Below are positions 20,886-29,073 of a stretch of DNA of 64,000 nt, piece by piece. The DNA is from JBFXCS01 sp050181915 (GTDB lineage: Bacteria > Actinomycetota > Thermoleophilia > Miltoncostaeales > Miltoncostaeaceae), in the NCBI GenBank assembly GCA_050181915.1, contig JBFXCS010000002.1, positions 558,001 through 622,000 of the forward strand, in the 5' to 3' direction. Numbering within the stretch: the first letter of the stretch is position 1; every line of letters begins with the position of its first letter. The notes under the pieces were generated by a model, which was not told the DNA's origin, ran no database searches, and saw only the letters and a program-made list of their open reading frames with translations. Position numbers and translations under genes: made by a program.

Positions 20886-20919
20886 CCCGGCCCCCACGAC
20901 GATCGGGCCGGGGGCCGGG
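20886..20919. terminator. Bidirectional terminator between acnA and pncA
   Basis: A perfect 10-bp GC stem (20886-20895 with 20910-20919) and a 14-base loop lie between two convergent stops. No clear T tract is present. Confidence 0.6.
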
Positions 20920-21504
20920 TCAGGTCAGCGTCACCCCCGCGTCGCGCATCTCCCGCGCGGCGCGGGCGTCGTCGCCGGGGTTCAGCTCCACCGGGCGGGT
21001 GGCGTCGAGCACCACCTCGGCCCCGTAGCCGAGCCGGCGGGCGTCGAGGGCGGTCGCCGCGACGCAGACGTCGCGGGCCAGGCCGACCACGACCACGCGC
21101 CGCACACCGCGGGCGGCGAGCAGGGCCCCGAGCTCGGTCGACCCCTCCTCGCCGGTCTCGGGGTCGCGCACCGAGAAGGCCGAGTAGCCGTCCTCGCCGC
21201 CGGTGCCCTTGCGCACCACGGGACCGGCGACGACGAGATCCGGGTGCAGCTCCGCCCCCCAGGTGCCGGCGACGCAGTGCACCGGCCAGACGCCGCCGTC
21301 GATGTCGAAGTGGGGCGTGCGCTCGGGGTGCCAGTCCTGGCTGTAGAGGACCGGCGCCCCGGCCGCGCGGGCGTCGCGGATCAGGGCGTTGACGGACGGC
21401 AGCGTCCGCTCCCCCTCCCGCACGTAGAGGGCGCCCCGCGGATCGGCGAAGTCGTTCTGCACATCGACGACGACGAGGGCGGTCTCTGGATCGAAGGCGG
21501 GCAT
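20920..21504 (-). CDS. pncA: Nicotinamidase (isochorismatase fold)
   Basis: 194 aa. Catalytic Asp in VVVDVQNDF, metal ligands in SQDWHPERTPHF, and the cis-peptide plus nucleophile Cys in VVVGLARDVCVAATALDA match PncA: the triad is Asp, Lys (VVRKGTGGEDGYS) and Cys. It converts nicotinamide to nicotinate for NAD recycling. ATG 21504 lies 7 bases after a TACGGT hexamer, so the transcript is probably leaderless. Confidence 0.92.
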   Translation of the reverse strand: MPAFDPETALVVVDVQNDFADPRGALYVREGERTLPSVNALIRDARAAGAPVLYSQDWHPERTPHFDIDGGVWPVHCVAGTWGAELHPDLVVAGPVVRKGTGGEDGYSAFSVRDPETGEEGSTELGALLAARGVRRVVVVGLARDVCVAATALDARRLGYGAEVVLDATRPVELNPGDDARAAREMRDAGVTLT

Positions 21505-21511
21505 GGGGGCG

Positions 21512-21517
21512 ACCGTA
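21512..21517 (-). promoter_or_regulatory. -10 element of pncA (leaderless)
   Basis: TACGGT on the minus strand, 7 bases before ATG 21504. Confidence 0.55.
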
Positions 21518-21566
21518 TCGCAGGCCCCCGGCTCGTGATCTGGCAGATGATCCGGCACACCGCCGC

Positions 21567-21770
21567 ATGAGGACGACGCTCGAGCTCGACGATCGACTCC
21601 TCGCGGCCCTGATGGACCGGATGCCCGGGCGGACCAAGACCGAGGCCATCCAGGAGGCGCTCCGCGCCTATCTCGCCGAGGACTCCGCGTCACGGCTGCG
21701 CGCCCTGGCCGGCTCATTCGAGATCGAGGACGTCTCCGCGGACATGCGAACCATCGACCGCACCGCCTGA
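21567..21770 (+). CDS. VapB-type ribbon-helix-helix antitoxin, no toxin beside it
   Basis: 67 aa. It opens with a short strand (MRTTLELDDRLLAALMDRM), then the TKTEAIQEALRAYLAE helix pair of a VapB/MetJ-Arc DNA-binding domain, and ends in a variable tail that would usually grip a toxin. A VapC PIN-domain gene normally follows directly. Here only 78 non-coding bases lie between its stop and the oppositely oriented pstB stop. It may be an orphan, a cross-talking antitoxin or a regulator. Confidence 0.75.
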   Translation: MRTTLELDDRLLAALMDRMPGRTKTEAIQEALRAYLAEDSASRLRALAGSFEIEDVSADMRTIDRTA

Positions 21771-21848
21771 CGGCAGAGCCGCCCGACACCTCGGTCCGGG
21801 GTCGTCGATCCCCGAGACGGCCGTGGACGACAGAGCGCGCCGCGACGA

Positions 21849-22670
21849 TCAGCCGAAGCGGCCCCGCACGTAGTCGTCGGTCGCCTTCTCGGCGGGCTGG
21901 GTGAAGATCTGCTCGGTCTCGCCCATCTCCACCAGGTGACCCGGCATGCCGGTCGCCTCGAGGTTGAAGAAGGCGGTGAAGTCGCTGGCGCGGCTGGCCT
22001 GCTGCATGTTGTGGGTCACGATCACGATCGTGTACTGCTCCTTGAGCTGCTGCACCAGGTCCTCGATCGCGAGCGTGGCGATCGGGTCGAGCGCCGAGGC
22101 CGGCTCGTCCATCAGCAGCACGTCCGGCTCCACCGCCACCGCCCGGGCGATGCACAGGCGCTGCTGCTGGCCGCCGGAGAGGCCGGCGCCCGACCTGTGG
22201 AGGCGGTCCTTGACCTCGTCCCACAGGTGCGCGCCGCGCAGGGCGCGCTCGACGATGCCGTCGAGCTCGTCCTTGTGGATGCGCTTCTTGTTGAGCTTCA
22301 TCCCGGCCGCGACGTTGTCGTAGATCGACATGGTCGGGAACGGGTTCGGCATCTGGAAGACCATGCCGACCTTGCGGCGCACCAGCACCGGGTCGACGTC
22401 GGGGGCGTATATGTCCTGGCCCTCGATCTGCACCATCCCCTCGGCGCGCGCGCCGTGGATCACCTCGTGCATCCGGTTGAGGGCCCGCAGCACGGTCGAC
22501 TTGCCGCAACCGGAGGAGCCGATGAAGGCCGTCGCCTTGCGCGCCGGGATCGTCATGTTGACGTCCTTCACCGCGTGGAAGGAGCCGTAGAAGAGGTTGA
22601 GATCGGTGATCTCGATGGCCGTCGGCAGGGTGCCCACGGACGAGTCCTGAGCGGAGATGGCGGTGGTCAT
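21849..22670 (-). CDS. pstB: Phosphate ABC transporter ATP-binding protein
   Basis: 273 aa. Walker A GSSGCGKSTVLRALNR, the PstB-typical MVFQMPNPFPTMSIYDNV, signature LSGGQQQRLCIARA and Walker B VLLMDEPASALDP are present. It powers high-affinity phosphate import through PstA/PstC. It is the last gene of pstS-C-A-B and overlaps pstA by 4 bases (ATGA). No phoU follows in this window. Confidence 0.95.
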   Translation of the reverse strand: MTTAISAQDSSVGTLPTAIEITDLNLFYGSFHAVKDVNMTIPARKATAFIGSSGCGKSTVLRALNRMHEVIHGARAEGMVQIEGQDIYAPDVDPVLVRRKVGMVFQMPNPFPTMSIYDNVAAGMKLNKKRIHKDELDGIVERALRGAHLWDEVKDRLHRSGAGLSGGQQQRLCIARAVAVEPDVLLMDEPASALDPIATLAIEDLVQQLKEQYTIVIVTHNMQQASRASDFTAFFNLEATGMPGHLVEMGETEQIFTQPAEKATDDYVRGRFG

Positions 22671-23875
22671 CGGTCGGCTGCTGCCTTTCCTCCGAAGCGT
22701 CGGTAGATGAGACGGGCGATCAGGTTGAGCGCCATGACGATGGTCACGAGGACGAGGACCGCCGCCCACACGCGCTCGGTGTAGGCGTCGCGCTGCACGC
22801 CGGGGTTGCGGTACTGGTCGAAGGCGAAGACCGGCAGGCTCTCCATGCGGCCGTGGAACGGGTTCCAGTTGAGGCTGTCGAGCGTGCCGCTCGTGATCAG
22901 CAGCGGCGCGGTCTCGCCCATGACGCGGGCCACGGCGACCATGACGCCGGTGATGATGCCGGCCATCGAGGTGGGCAGCACCACCTTGGTGATGGTGCGC
23001 CACTTGGGCACGCCGAGCGCGTAGCTCGACTCGCGCAGCCCGTTGGGCACCACCTTCAGCATCTCCTCGGTGGATCTCACCACGATGGGGATCATCAGCA
23101 CCGACAGCGCGATCGCGGCGGCGATGCCGAGGCGCACCCCCGGGCCGAGGAAGATCGAGAAGAGGGCGAAGGCGAAGAGGCCCGCGACGATCGACGGGAT
23201 GCCCGTCATCACGTCCACGAAGAAGATGATCGCCGCCTTCAGCTTCCCGCGGCCGTACTCGTTGAGATAGACGGCGCACATGATGCCGACCGGCACCGAG
23301 AACAGCGTCGCCAGGCCCGTGATCACCAGGGTGCCGATGATCGCGTGGTAGGCGCCCCCGCCGGGGCCCACGACGCTGCGCATGGTCTCGGTGAAGAAGT
23401 CCGCGTCGAAGCGGTGGCGCCCCTCGTCGATCACGGTGTAGAGCACCGAGACGAGCGGCGCGGCGGCGACGGCGAAGGCCGACACCACCGCGAGCGTGAC
23501 CACGCGGTCGGTGGCGTGGCGACCACCCTCGACGGCGCGCGACCAGGCGTAGGTGACGATGCCGGCGCCCGCCGCGCACATCAGCGCGGCCAGCACGATG
23601 TTCGTGTCCATGGCGAAGATCAGCACGATCCCGATCACGGCCGCGACGCCGTACACCGCCCACGGCCCCCATGTGGGCAGCCGCCCGTGCGTGAGCGCCT
23701 TCGGCTGCACGCTCGGCAGGTCGGCGGGCGGCGCGGGCGGCGGCGGCGCGACGGGCGGGCCCTCGCCGGCGGCGCGCCGCTCCAGCGGAGACGCCTTGGC
23801 GCCCTCGACCGTCGGCTCCTCGCCCGGGGCGTCCGGGGTCACGACGACGTCCCCCTCTCCGTCCACCGCGCTCAT
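22667..23875 (-). CDS. pstA: Phosphate ABC transporter permease PstA
   Basis: 402 aa, longer than the usual ~290. The first 65 residues are a cytoplasmic acidic and Pro-rich extension (PPVAPPPPAPPADLP), and two extra helices (about 70-110) precede the six-helix permease core. The core carries the conserved cytoplasmic loop ESSYALGVPKWRTITKVVLP and the GIPSIVAGLFAF segment. It overlaps pstC and pstB by 4 bases each. The role of the N-terminal extension is unknown. Confidence 0.93.
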   Translation of the reverse strand: MSAVDGEGDVVVTPDAPGEEPTVEGAKASPLERRAAGEGPPVAPPPPAPPADLPSVQPKALTHGRLPTWGPWAVYGVAAVIGIVLIFAMDTNIVLAALMCAAGAGIVTYAWSRAVEGGRHATDRVVTLAVVSAFAVAAAPLVSVLYTVIDEGRHRFDADFFTETMRSVVGPGGGAYHAIIGTLVITGLATLFSVPVGIMCAVYLNEYGRGKLKAAIIFFVDVMTGIPSIVAGLFAFALFSIFLGPGVRLGIAAAIALSVLMIPIVVRSTEEMLKVVPNGLRESSYALGVPKWRTITKVVLPTSMAGIITGVMVAVARVMGETAPLLITSGTLDSLNWNPFHGRMESLPVFAFDQYRNPGVQRDAYTERVWAAVLVLVTIVMALNLIARLIYRRFGGKAAADR

Positions 23876-24825
23876 CGCCACTTCCTCTCGGACCGGCCGA
23901 TCACCGCCCGGGCGGCCATGTTCACCACCAGCGTGATGGCGAACAGCACCAGGCCCGACAGGATCAGGAGGTTGACCGCGACACCCGACGACTCGGGAAA
24001 CTGGAGGGCGATGTTCCCCGCGATGGTCGAGGAGTTGGTGGAGCTGATCAGGTCGAACGTGACGACCGACGCCGGCGAGAGGATGATCGCCACGGCCATG
24101 GTCTCGCCGAGCGCGCGCCCCAGTCCCAGCATCGAGCCGCCGACGATCGCCGACTTGCCGAAGGGCAGCGCGACCATGCGGATCATCTCCCAGCGCGTCG
24201 CGCCCAGCGCCAGCGAGCCCTCCATCCGGGTGCGCGGCGTGCGGGCCAGCACCTCGCGGGCGACGGCGCAGATCACCGGGAGGATCATCAGCGCCAGCAC
24301 GAAGCCCACCACGAGCATGGTGCGGCCGGTGACGGAGGCCGGCCCCTCGAAGAGAGGTATCCAGGAGAGGTGCTCCGCGAGCCACTTGTGCAGCGCGACG
24401 GCCGCGGGGCCGAGGGTGTAGAAGCCCCAGAGGCCGAAGACGATGCTGGGCACGGCCGCGAGCAGGTCGATGATGAAGCCGATCGCCTGCGAGACGCGGC
24501 GCGGCGCGTAGAAGACGATGTACAGCGACACCGCGATCGCCAGGGGGACGGCGATGATCAGCGCCAGCACCGCGGCGAGGACGGTGCCGAACAGCAGCGG
24601 CCCGATGTAGCTGTACCACGTGTCGCCGCCCGGCAGCTCGGCCGAGTCGGCGGTGATCGCCGGCCAGCCCTTGCTGAGCAGGAAGACGGCGACGCCCGCG
24701 AGGACGACCAGGATCAGCACACCGGCCCCCAGCGCCGAGCCGGAGAAGATCCGGTCGCCGAGGCGCGCGGCGCGGTTACCCGTGATCGCCCGCGGTGCGG
24801 GGGTCTGGGGGAGGCTGGTGCTCAC
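23872..24825 (-). CDS. pstC: Phosphate ABC transporter permease PstC
   Basis: 317 aa with six or seven membrane helices. Characteristic stretches are PLAIAVSLYIVFYAP, AAVPSIVFGLWGF and the EAA-like loop EGSLALGATRWEMIRMVALP. It pairs with PstA. Its GTG start lies downstream of a strong hairpin that separates it from pstS, so it should be expressed at a lower level than the binding protein. Confidence 0.94.
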   Translation of the reverse strand: MSTSLPQTPAPRAITGNRAARLGDRIFSGSALGAGVLILVVLAGVAVFLLSKGWPAITADSAELPGGDTWYSYIGPLLFGTVLAAVLALIIAVPLAIAVSLYIVFYAPRRVSQAIGFIIDLLAAVPSIVFGLWGFYTLGPAAVALHKWLAEHLSWIPLFEGPASVTGRTMLVVGFVLALMILPVICAVAREVLARTPRTRMEGSLALGATRWEMIRMVALPFGKSAIVGGSMLGLGRALGETMAVAIILSPASVVTFDLISSTNSSTIAGNIALQFPESSGVAVNLLILSGLVLFAITLVVNMAARAVIGRSERKWR

Positions 24826-24864
24826 GAGATGGGATCCCTCCGTCCTGATCGTTCTGTGGAAACC

Positions 24865-24902
24865 GCGAGCGCGGGGAGCCCGATCCGGCTCCCCGCGCTC
24901 GC
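24865..24902 (-). terminator. Attenuator hairpin between pstS and pstC
   Basis: A perfect 16-bp stem (24865-24880 with 24887-24902) and a 6-base loop, without a U tract. Within operons such hairpins protect the upstream mRNA and lower read-through, giving excess binding protein. Confidence 0.7.
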
Positions 24903-24937
24903 ACCGGCGTCACCGACGCCGGGCCATCGCCGGTCGA

Positions 24938-26050
24938 TCAGCTGATGGCGGCGATCGCCGGGGTGATCTTGGCCGTCAGGGCGTCCGACAGGGGCGCCGA
25001 GCCGGCGGCCTCGGCGGCCGCCTGCTGGCCGGCCGCGCTGGTGATGTACCCGAGGTAGGCCTTCACGCCGGCCGCCTTCTGGGCCGAGCCGTACTCGGTG
25101 CACGCCAGGATGTAGGAGACGAGCACGACGGGGTAGGTGCCCTCGGCGGTCGTGTCGCGCTTCAGGTCGTAGGTGAAGACGTACTGGCCGGGGTCGTCGC
25201 TCTCGGGCGACTCGTCGAGGATCGCGGCGGCGGCCTCGGCGGACGGCGTCGCGTAGTTCGCGCCGACCTTGACGGCCACCACGCCCAGGTCGCCGACCTG
25301 GCTCTCGTCGGCGTACCCGATCGTGCCCTCACCGGCGCCGATCGCGCCGACCACGCCGGACGTGCCCTGGGCGGCCTCGCCGCCGGAGATCGGCCAGACG
25401 CTGTCCGGCTCGTCCTTCCACACGCCGGGGGCGGCCGCGGCCAGGTACTGGGTGAAGTTGTCGGTCGTGCCCGACTCGTCCGAGCGGTGCACCGTGGTGA
25501 TGTTCGTGTCCGGCAGGTCGGCGTCGGGGTTGTCGGCGGCGATGGCCGGGTCGTTCCACTTGGTGATGTCGCCCTTGAAGATCTTGGCGATCGTCGCCGG
25601 GGCGAGCTGCAGGCCGTCCACGCCCGGCAGGTTGTAGGCGATCGCGATCGGCGAGACGTACGCCGGGATCTCGATCAGGTTGTCCGGGCCGCCGCAGCGC
25701 TTCTGCGCGCCGGTGAGCTCGTCGTCCTTCAGCGCGGAGTCCGAGCCCGCGAAGTCGACGCCGCCGGCGATGAACTGCTCGCGACCGCCGCCGGAGCCGA
25801 CGGGGTCGTAGGCGATGGTGGCGCCGCTGTTCGCGTTCTGGAAGCCCGCCGCCCAGGCCTCCTGGGCCGCGCCCTGCGAGCTCGCGCCGGCGCCGACGAT
25901 CTCGCCGCTGACGCCCGCGCCCGCGGGGGTGGAGGAACCGTTCGAGCTCGAGCCGGAGTCGTCGTCGCCGCCGCAACCGGCGGCGCCCAGGGACCCCGCG
26001 ACCAGCACACCGCTCGCCAGGATCAGGGCAAGGCGTCGTCCACGTGCCAT
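24938..26050 (-). CDS. pstS: Phosphate-binding lipoprotein PstS
   Basis: 370 aa. The signal peptide ends in lipobox LGAAGC, so the protein is tethered to the membrane outer face, followed by an Asp/Ser/Gly linker. Periplasmic-binding-fold segments typical of PstS include IVGAGASSQ, DPVGSGGGREQFIAGGVDFAGSDS, VHRSDESGTTDNFTQYL and VGAIGAGEGTIGYAD. The phosphate-contacting Ser/Asp/Arg sites look intact. AGAGGAA precedes ATG 26050. Expression is probably controlled by PhoP through the direct-repeat array upstream. Confidence 0.95.
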   Translation of the reverse strand: MARGRRLALILASGVLVAGSLGAAGCGGDDDSGSSSNGSSTPAGAGVSGEIVGAGASSQGAAQEAWAAGFQNANSGATIAYDPVGSGGGREQFIAGGVDFAGSDSALKDDELTGAQKRCGGPDNLIEIPAYVSPIAIAYNLPGVDGLQLAPATIAKIFKGDITKWNDPAIAADNPDADLPDTNITTVHRSDESGTTDNFTQYLAAAAPGVWKDEPDSVWPISGGEAAQGTSGVVGAIGAGEGTIGYADESQVGDLGVVAVKVGANYATPSAEAAAAILDESPESDDPGQYVFTYDLKRDTTAEGTYPVVLVSYILACTEYGSAQKAAGVKAYLGYITSAAGQQAAAEAAGSAPLSDALTAKITPAIAAIS

Positions 26051-26110
26051 GTAAGCGCTTCCTCTCTACCGCGTCAGGGGCACGGCCAGTCCGGCCCACA
26101 CACCGTGCCG

Positions 26111-26116
26111 ACGCTA
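26111..26116 (-). promoter_or_regulatory. -10 element of the pst operon
   Basis: TAGCGT on the minus strand, 22 bases from the edge of the PHO-box-like repeats. The activator site therefore covers the -35 position. Confidence 0.5.
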
Positions 26117-26138
26117 TCCGCGGGCCCGTCGCGCGCAG

Positions 26139-26188
26139 GTGACGTGAGCGTGAAGCGCGTAACCGCAGTCGTGAACGACCTGTGAACC
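26139..26188 (-). promoter_or_regulatory. PHO-box-like direct repeats upstream of pstS
   Basis: On the minus strand TTCAC occurs at 26186-26182 and again exactly 11 bases on at 26175-26171. A second pair, TTCAC at 26154-26150 and GTCAC at 26143-26139, is also 11 bases apart. Eleven-base GTTCAC-type repeats are the PhoP operator of actinobacteria. Confidence 0.65.
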
Positions 26189-26199
26189 GCCCTCCCAGG

Positions 26200-26205
26200 C
26201 ATACT
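26200..26205 (+). promoter_or_regulatory. -10 element of the CoA-binding gene
   Basis: CATACT, 6 bases before GTG 26212. It lies close to the divergent PHO-box-like array. Confidence 0.4.
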
Positions 26206-26211
26206 CCCCCC

Positions 26212-26715
26212 GTGCCTCAGTACGCCGGCATGTCGAGCGGTGCCCCGTCGGACGAGGTGCGCCTCATCCTGGAGCGCTTCCGGCGCCTCGCGGTGGTGGG
26301 CCTGTCGCCCCGCCCGGAGCGCCCCAGCCACCGCGCGATGGTGCACATGCAGGCCTACGGCTACGAGATCACGCCGGTGAACCCGACGGCGTCCGAGGTG
26401 CTCGGCAACCCCTGTGTCGCCACCCTGCGGGAGGCGGCCGAGCGCGGCCCGCTCGAGATCGTCGACATCTTCCGCAGGCCCGAGGACGTGCCGCCGATCG
26501 TGGACGAGGCCATCGAGCTGGGGGCGAAGGTGGTGTGGCTGCAGCTGGGCATCAGCGCGCCCGAGGCGGCGCGGCGGGCGCGCGAGGCCGGCCTGCTGGT
26601 GGTGGAGGACCGCTGCGTGAAGATGGAGCACTGCCGCTTCTTCGGCGGCCTCAACGTGGTCGGCCTGTCGACCGGTGTGGTGAGCTCGCGCCGGATGGCC
26701 GAGTTCCGCCGGTGA
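26212..26715 (+). CDS. CoA-binding (YccU-type) Rossmann protein
   Basis: 167 aa single CoA-binding domain: LAVVGLSPRPERPSHRAMVHMQAYGYEITPVNP is the nucleotide-binding strand-loop-helix, and LGAKVVWLQLGI and CVKMEHCRF follow. Proteins of this type bind CoA; their reaction is unknown. GTG 26212 is supported by the -10 placement; ATG 26230 is the alternative. The stop overlaps metY by 4 bases (GTGA), linking it to sulfur amino-acid synthesis. Confidence 0.82.
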   Translation: MPQYAGMSSGAPSDEVRLILERFRRLAVVGLSPRPERPSHRAMVHMQAYGYEITPVNPTASEVLGNPCVATLREAAERGPLEIVDIFRRPEDVPPIVDEAIELGAKVVWLQLGISAPEAARRAREAGLLVVEDRCVKMEHCRFFGGLNVVGLSTGVVSSRRMAEFRR

Positions 26716-28001
26716 CGGAGGCCCGCGACTTCGGCTTCGACACGCGCGCCCTGCACGCGGGGCAGCGCGTCGACCCGGTCACCGGCGCCCGCGCCCAGCC
26801 GATCTTCCAGACGACGGCCTACGTCTTCGAGGACTCCGCCCACGCCGGCGACCTGTTCGACCTCAACCGGTTCGGCAACATCTACACGCGCATCCAGAAC
26901 CCGACGACGGCGGTGTTCGAGGAGCGCATGGCGAGCCTCGAGGGCGGCGTCGGGGCGCTCGCCACCTCCAGCGGCCTCGCCGCCCAGGCCGTGGCGATCA
27001 CGACCCTGCTCGAGGCGGGCGACCACGTCGTGTCGTCCGGCCACCTCTACGGCGGCAGCCACAACCAGCTGTCGATCACGCTGGCGCGGTTCGGCATCGA
27101 GACGACCTTCGTCGACCCCGCCGACCCGGGTGCCTGGCGGGCCGCCGTCACCGACCGCACGAGGCTGCTCTACGGCGAGACGATCGGCAACCCCAGCCTG
27201 GACGTGCTGGACATCGCCGCCGTCGCGGAGGTGGCCGACGACGCCGGGGTGCCGCTGCTGGTCGACAACACCTTCGCCACGCCGTACCTGTGCCGCCCGA
27301 TCGAGCACGGGGCCCACCTGGTGTCGCACTCGGCCACCAAGTGGATCTGCGGCCACGGCACCAGCATCGGCGGCGTCCTGGTGGACGCGGGCACCTTCCC
27401 CTGGGAGGAGGGGAGGTTCCCCGGCCTGGTCGACCCCAGCCCGGGCTACCGCGGCCTGCGCTACGCGGAGACGTTCGGGAACTTCGCCTTCATCATGAAG
27501 GCGCGCGTCGAGACGATGCGCGACCTGGGCCCGGTGCTGTCGCCGTTCAACGCCTTCCTCATGCTGCAGGGCCTCGAGACGCTGTCGCTGCGGATGGACC
27601 GCCACATCGAGAACGCCGTCGCCGTCGCGGAGTTCCTCGTCGCCCATCCCGGCGTGGAGTGGGTGGGCTACCCCGGGCTGCCCGACAGCCCGGAGCGCGG
27701 GCGCGTTGAGCGCTACCTGCCCCGGGGGGCGGGCTCGATCGTGACCTTCGGCGTGCGAGGCGGCCGCGACGCCGGCCGGCGGCTGATCGAGGCCTGCGAG
27801 CTGTGCTCCCACCTCGCGAACGTCGGCGACGCGAAGACCCTCATCATCCACCCGGGCTCCACCACCCACCGCCGCCTCGACGAGCAGGGCCTCGCCGCCG
27901 CCGGGGTGACCGAGGACATGGTGCGCGTGTCGGTGGGGCTGGAGACCCTGGAGGACATCCTCTGGGACCTCGACCGGGCCATCGGGGTGGCGACCGCCTG
28001 A
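26712..28001 (+). CDS. metY: O-acetylhomoserine sulfhydrylase (PLP enzyme)
   Basis: 429 aa, the length of MetY rather than the shorter MetB/MetC. PLP motifs: ATSSGLAAQAVAITTLL, YGGSHNQ, the aspartate in LLVDNTFATPYLCRP, and the Schiff-base lysine in SHSATKWICGHGTSIGG. The C-terminal SLGxxKTLxxHP-type motif appears as ANVGDAKTLIIHPGSTTH. It makes homocysteine from O-acetylhomoserine and sulfide. It is coupled to the CoA-binding gene; no SAM riboswitch is visible upstream. Confidence 0.93.
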   Translation: MTEARDFGFDTRALHAGQRVDPVTGARAQPIFQTTAYVFEDSAHAGDLFDLNRFGNIYTRIQNPTTAVFEERMASLEGGVGALATSSGLAAQAVAITTLLEAGDHVVSSGHLYGGSHNQLSITLARFGIETTFVDPADPGAWRAAVTDRTRLLYGETIGNPSLDVLDIAAVAEVADDAGVPLLVDNTFATPYLCRPIEHGAHLVSHSATKWICGHGTSIGGVLVDAGTFPWEEGRFPGLVDPSPGYRGLRYAETFGNFAFIMKARVETMRDLGPVLSPFNAFLMLQGLETLSLRMDRHIENAVAVAEFLVAHPGVEWVGYPGLPDSPERGRVERYLPRGAGSIVTFGVRGGRDAGRRLIEACELCSHLANVGDAKTLIIHPGSTTHRRLDEQGLAAAGVTEDMVRVSVGLETLEDILWDLDRAIGVATA

Positions 28002-28013
28002 CGCGCCTCGCCG

Positions 28014-28030
28014 CGCGCCCTCGGGGCGCG
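28014..28030. terminator. Hairpin between convergent metY and secreted-protein gene
   Basis: A 7-bp stem CGCGCCC / GGGCGCG with a TCG loop lies 12 bases after the metY stop and 11 bases before the convergent stop. Confidence 0.45.
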
Positions 28031-28040
28031 GCGGCGGATC

Positions 28041-28940
28041 TCAGATCGGCTGAGGCGTGCAGTTCTCGATCTTCGCGCCGAACTGGACCCAGTTGTCGGG
28101 GCTCTCGATCAGCACGTTGTCCTCGTCGCCCTGCAGCGAGATCACGTGCGACTGGCCGGGGGCCAGGTAGGTGGGTCGCCAGACGTCGGTGCCGCGCTTC
28201 CACTCGATGATCAGGATGTGCTCGTATGTCGCGGTGATCTTGCAGCCGTCGATCCACGGCCCGGCGTACGGATAGAGCTTCTCGCCGGTGTCCATCTCGA
28301 AGGTGGTGCGCGAGTTGTCCCCCGTGCGGGCGTTGTCGCTGTAGGCCGCCCACGACGGCCAGGCGATCACCTGACCGCCCCAGTCGTCCCCCGTGCAGGC
28401 CGGGATGTTGCACTTCCAGGAGGTGAGGATCGAGTCGACCGGATCGCAGGTCAGCGGGTTGGTGCAGTCCGGACCGGGCGGGTCGGCCGGGTCGGCCGCC
28501 ATCGTGAAGCCCGCGGCCGCGGGCGATGCCACGAAGAGCGCCTCGCCGGCGGCGAGGCCGCTGACGGTGTGCGACGCGCCCGGGGTCAGGGTGGCGACAT
28601 CCCGCACCACCATGCCCGTGGCGCTGACGGCGCGCGCCGTCGCGGTGCCCGCGGTGACGGTGAGGACGAGGCCGTTGGCCCGGCTCGCCGGCAGGTAGAT
28701 CCGGGCGGGCGATCCGCCGCCGTCGCGGGCCGTCCGCACGCCGACGCCGGAGACCGGATCGAGCGAGGCGTCCCAGACATGGGCCTGGATCTGGTCGGTG
28801 AGCGGCACGCAGGTGACGCAGGTGACGCGCGCCGGCTGGGAGGGAGTGGGCTCGGCGTTCGCAACGCCCGAGCCGCCGATCAGGGCGACGACCAGTCCCA
28901 GGAGGGCGGCCGTCCATGCCCGCACCGGTCTCGTCCTCAT
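28041..28940 (-). CDS. Secreted six-cysteine C-terminal-domain protein, short paralogue
   Basis: 299 aa with a Sec signal peptide (residues 1-29, cleaved near ANA-EP). It has one divergent beta-rich module (about 35-150, opening VTCVTC) and a C-terminal domain of about 140 residues with six cysteines in the pattern DC-x5-C..WKC-x4-C..DGCK..ENC. That domain is very similar to the C-terminus of the 596-aa protein 1 kb away, including WKRGTDVWRP and APGQSH. ATG 28940 has GGGGGCGA upstream. Family unknown; a surface or matrix protein is a guess. Confidence 0.75.
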   Translation of the reverse strand: MRTRPVRAWTAALLGLVVALIGGSGVANAEPTPSQPARVTCVTCVPLTDQIQAHVWDASLDPVSGVGVRTARDGGGSPARIYLPASRANGLVLTVTAGTATARAVSATGMVVRDVATLTPGASHTVSGLAAGEALFVASPAAAGFTMAADPADPPGPDCTNPLTCDPVDSILTSWKCNIPACTGDDWGGQVIAWPSWAAYSDNARTGDNSRTTFEMDTGEKLYPYAGPWIDGCKITATYEHILIIEWKRGTDVWRPTYLAPGQSHVISLQGDEDNVLIESPDNWVQFGAKIENCTPQPI

Positions 28941-29073
28941 CCGATCGCCCCCGCTCGACGCCGTGCCCCGGCCGGCGTGACCCGGCCTCCGGCATCTATT
29001 CACACACGTAAACGCCATACACTGGACGGGCAGGTAGGACGCGCCGGGTCGATGGGGTGGTCCGGGGGCGCCC

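Noticed and set aside
21771..21848. Toxin gene next to the VapB-like antitoxin
   Set aside because: The 78 bases hold no frame of PIN-domain length on either strand.
26189..26230. SAM riboswitch for metY
   Set aside because: Only a few dozen bases are available and the first gene looks leaderless.
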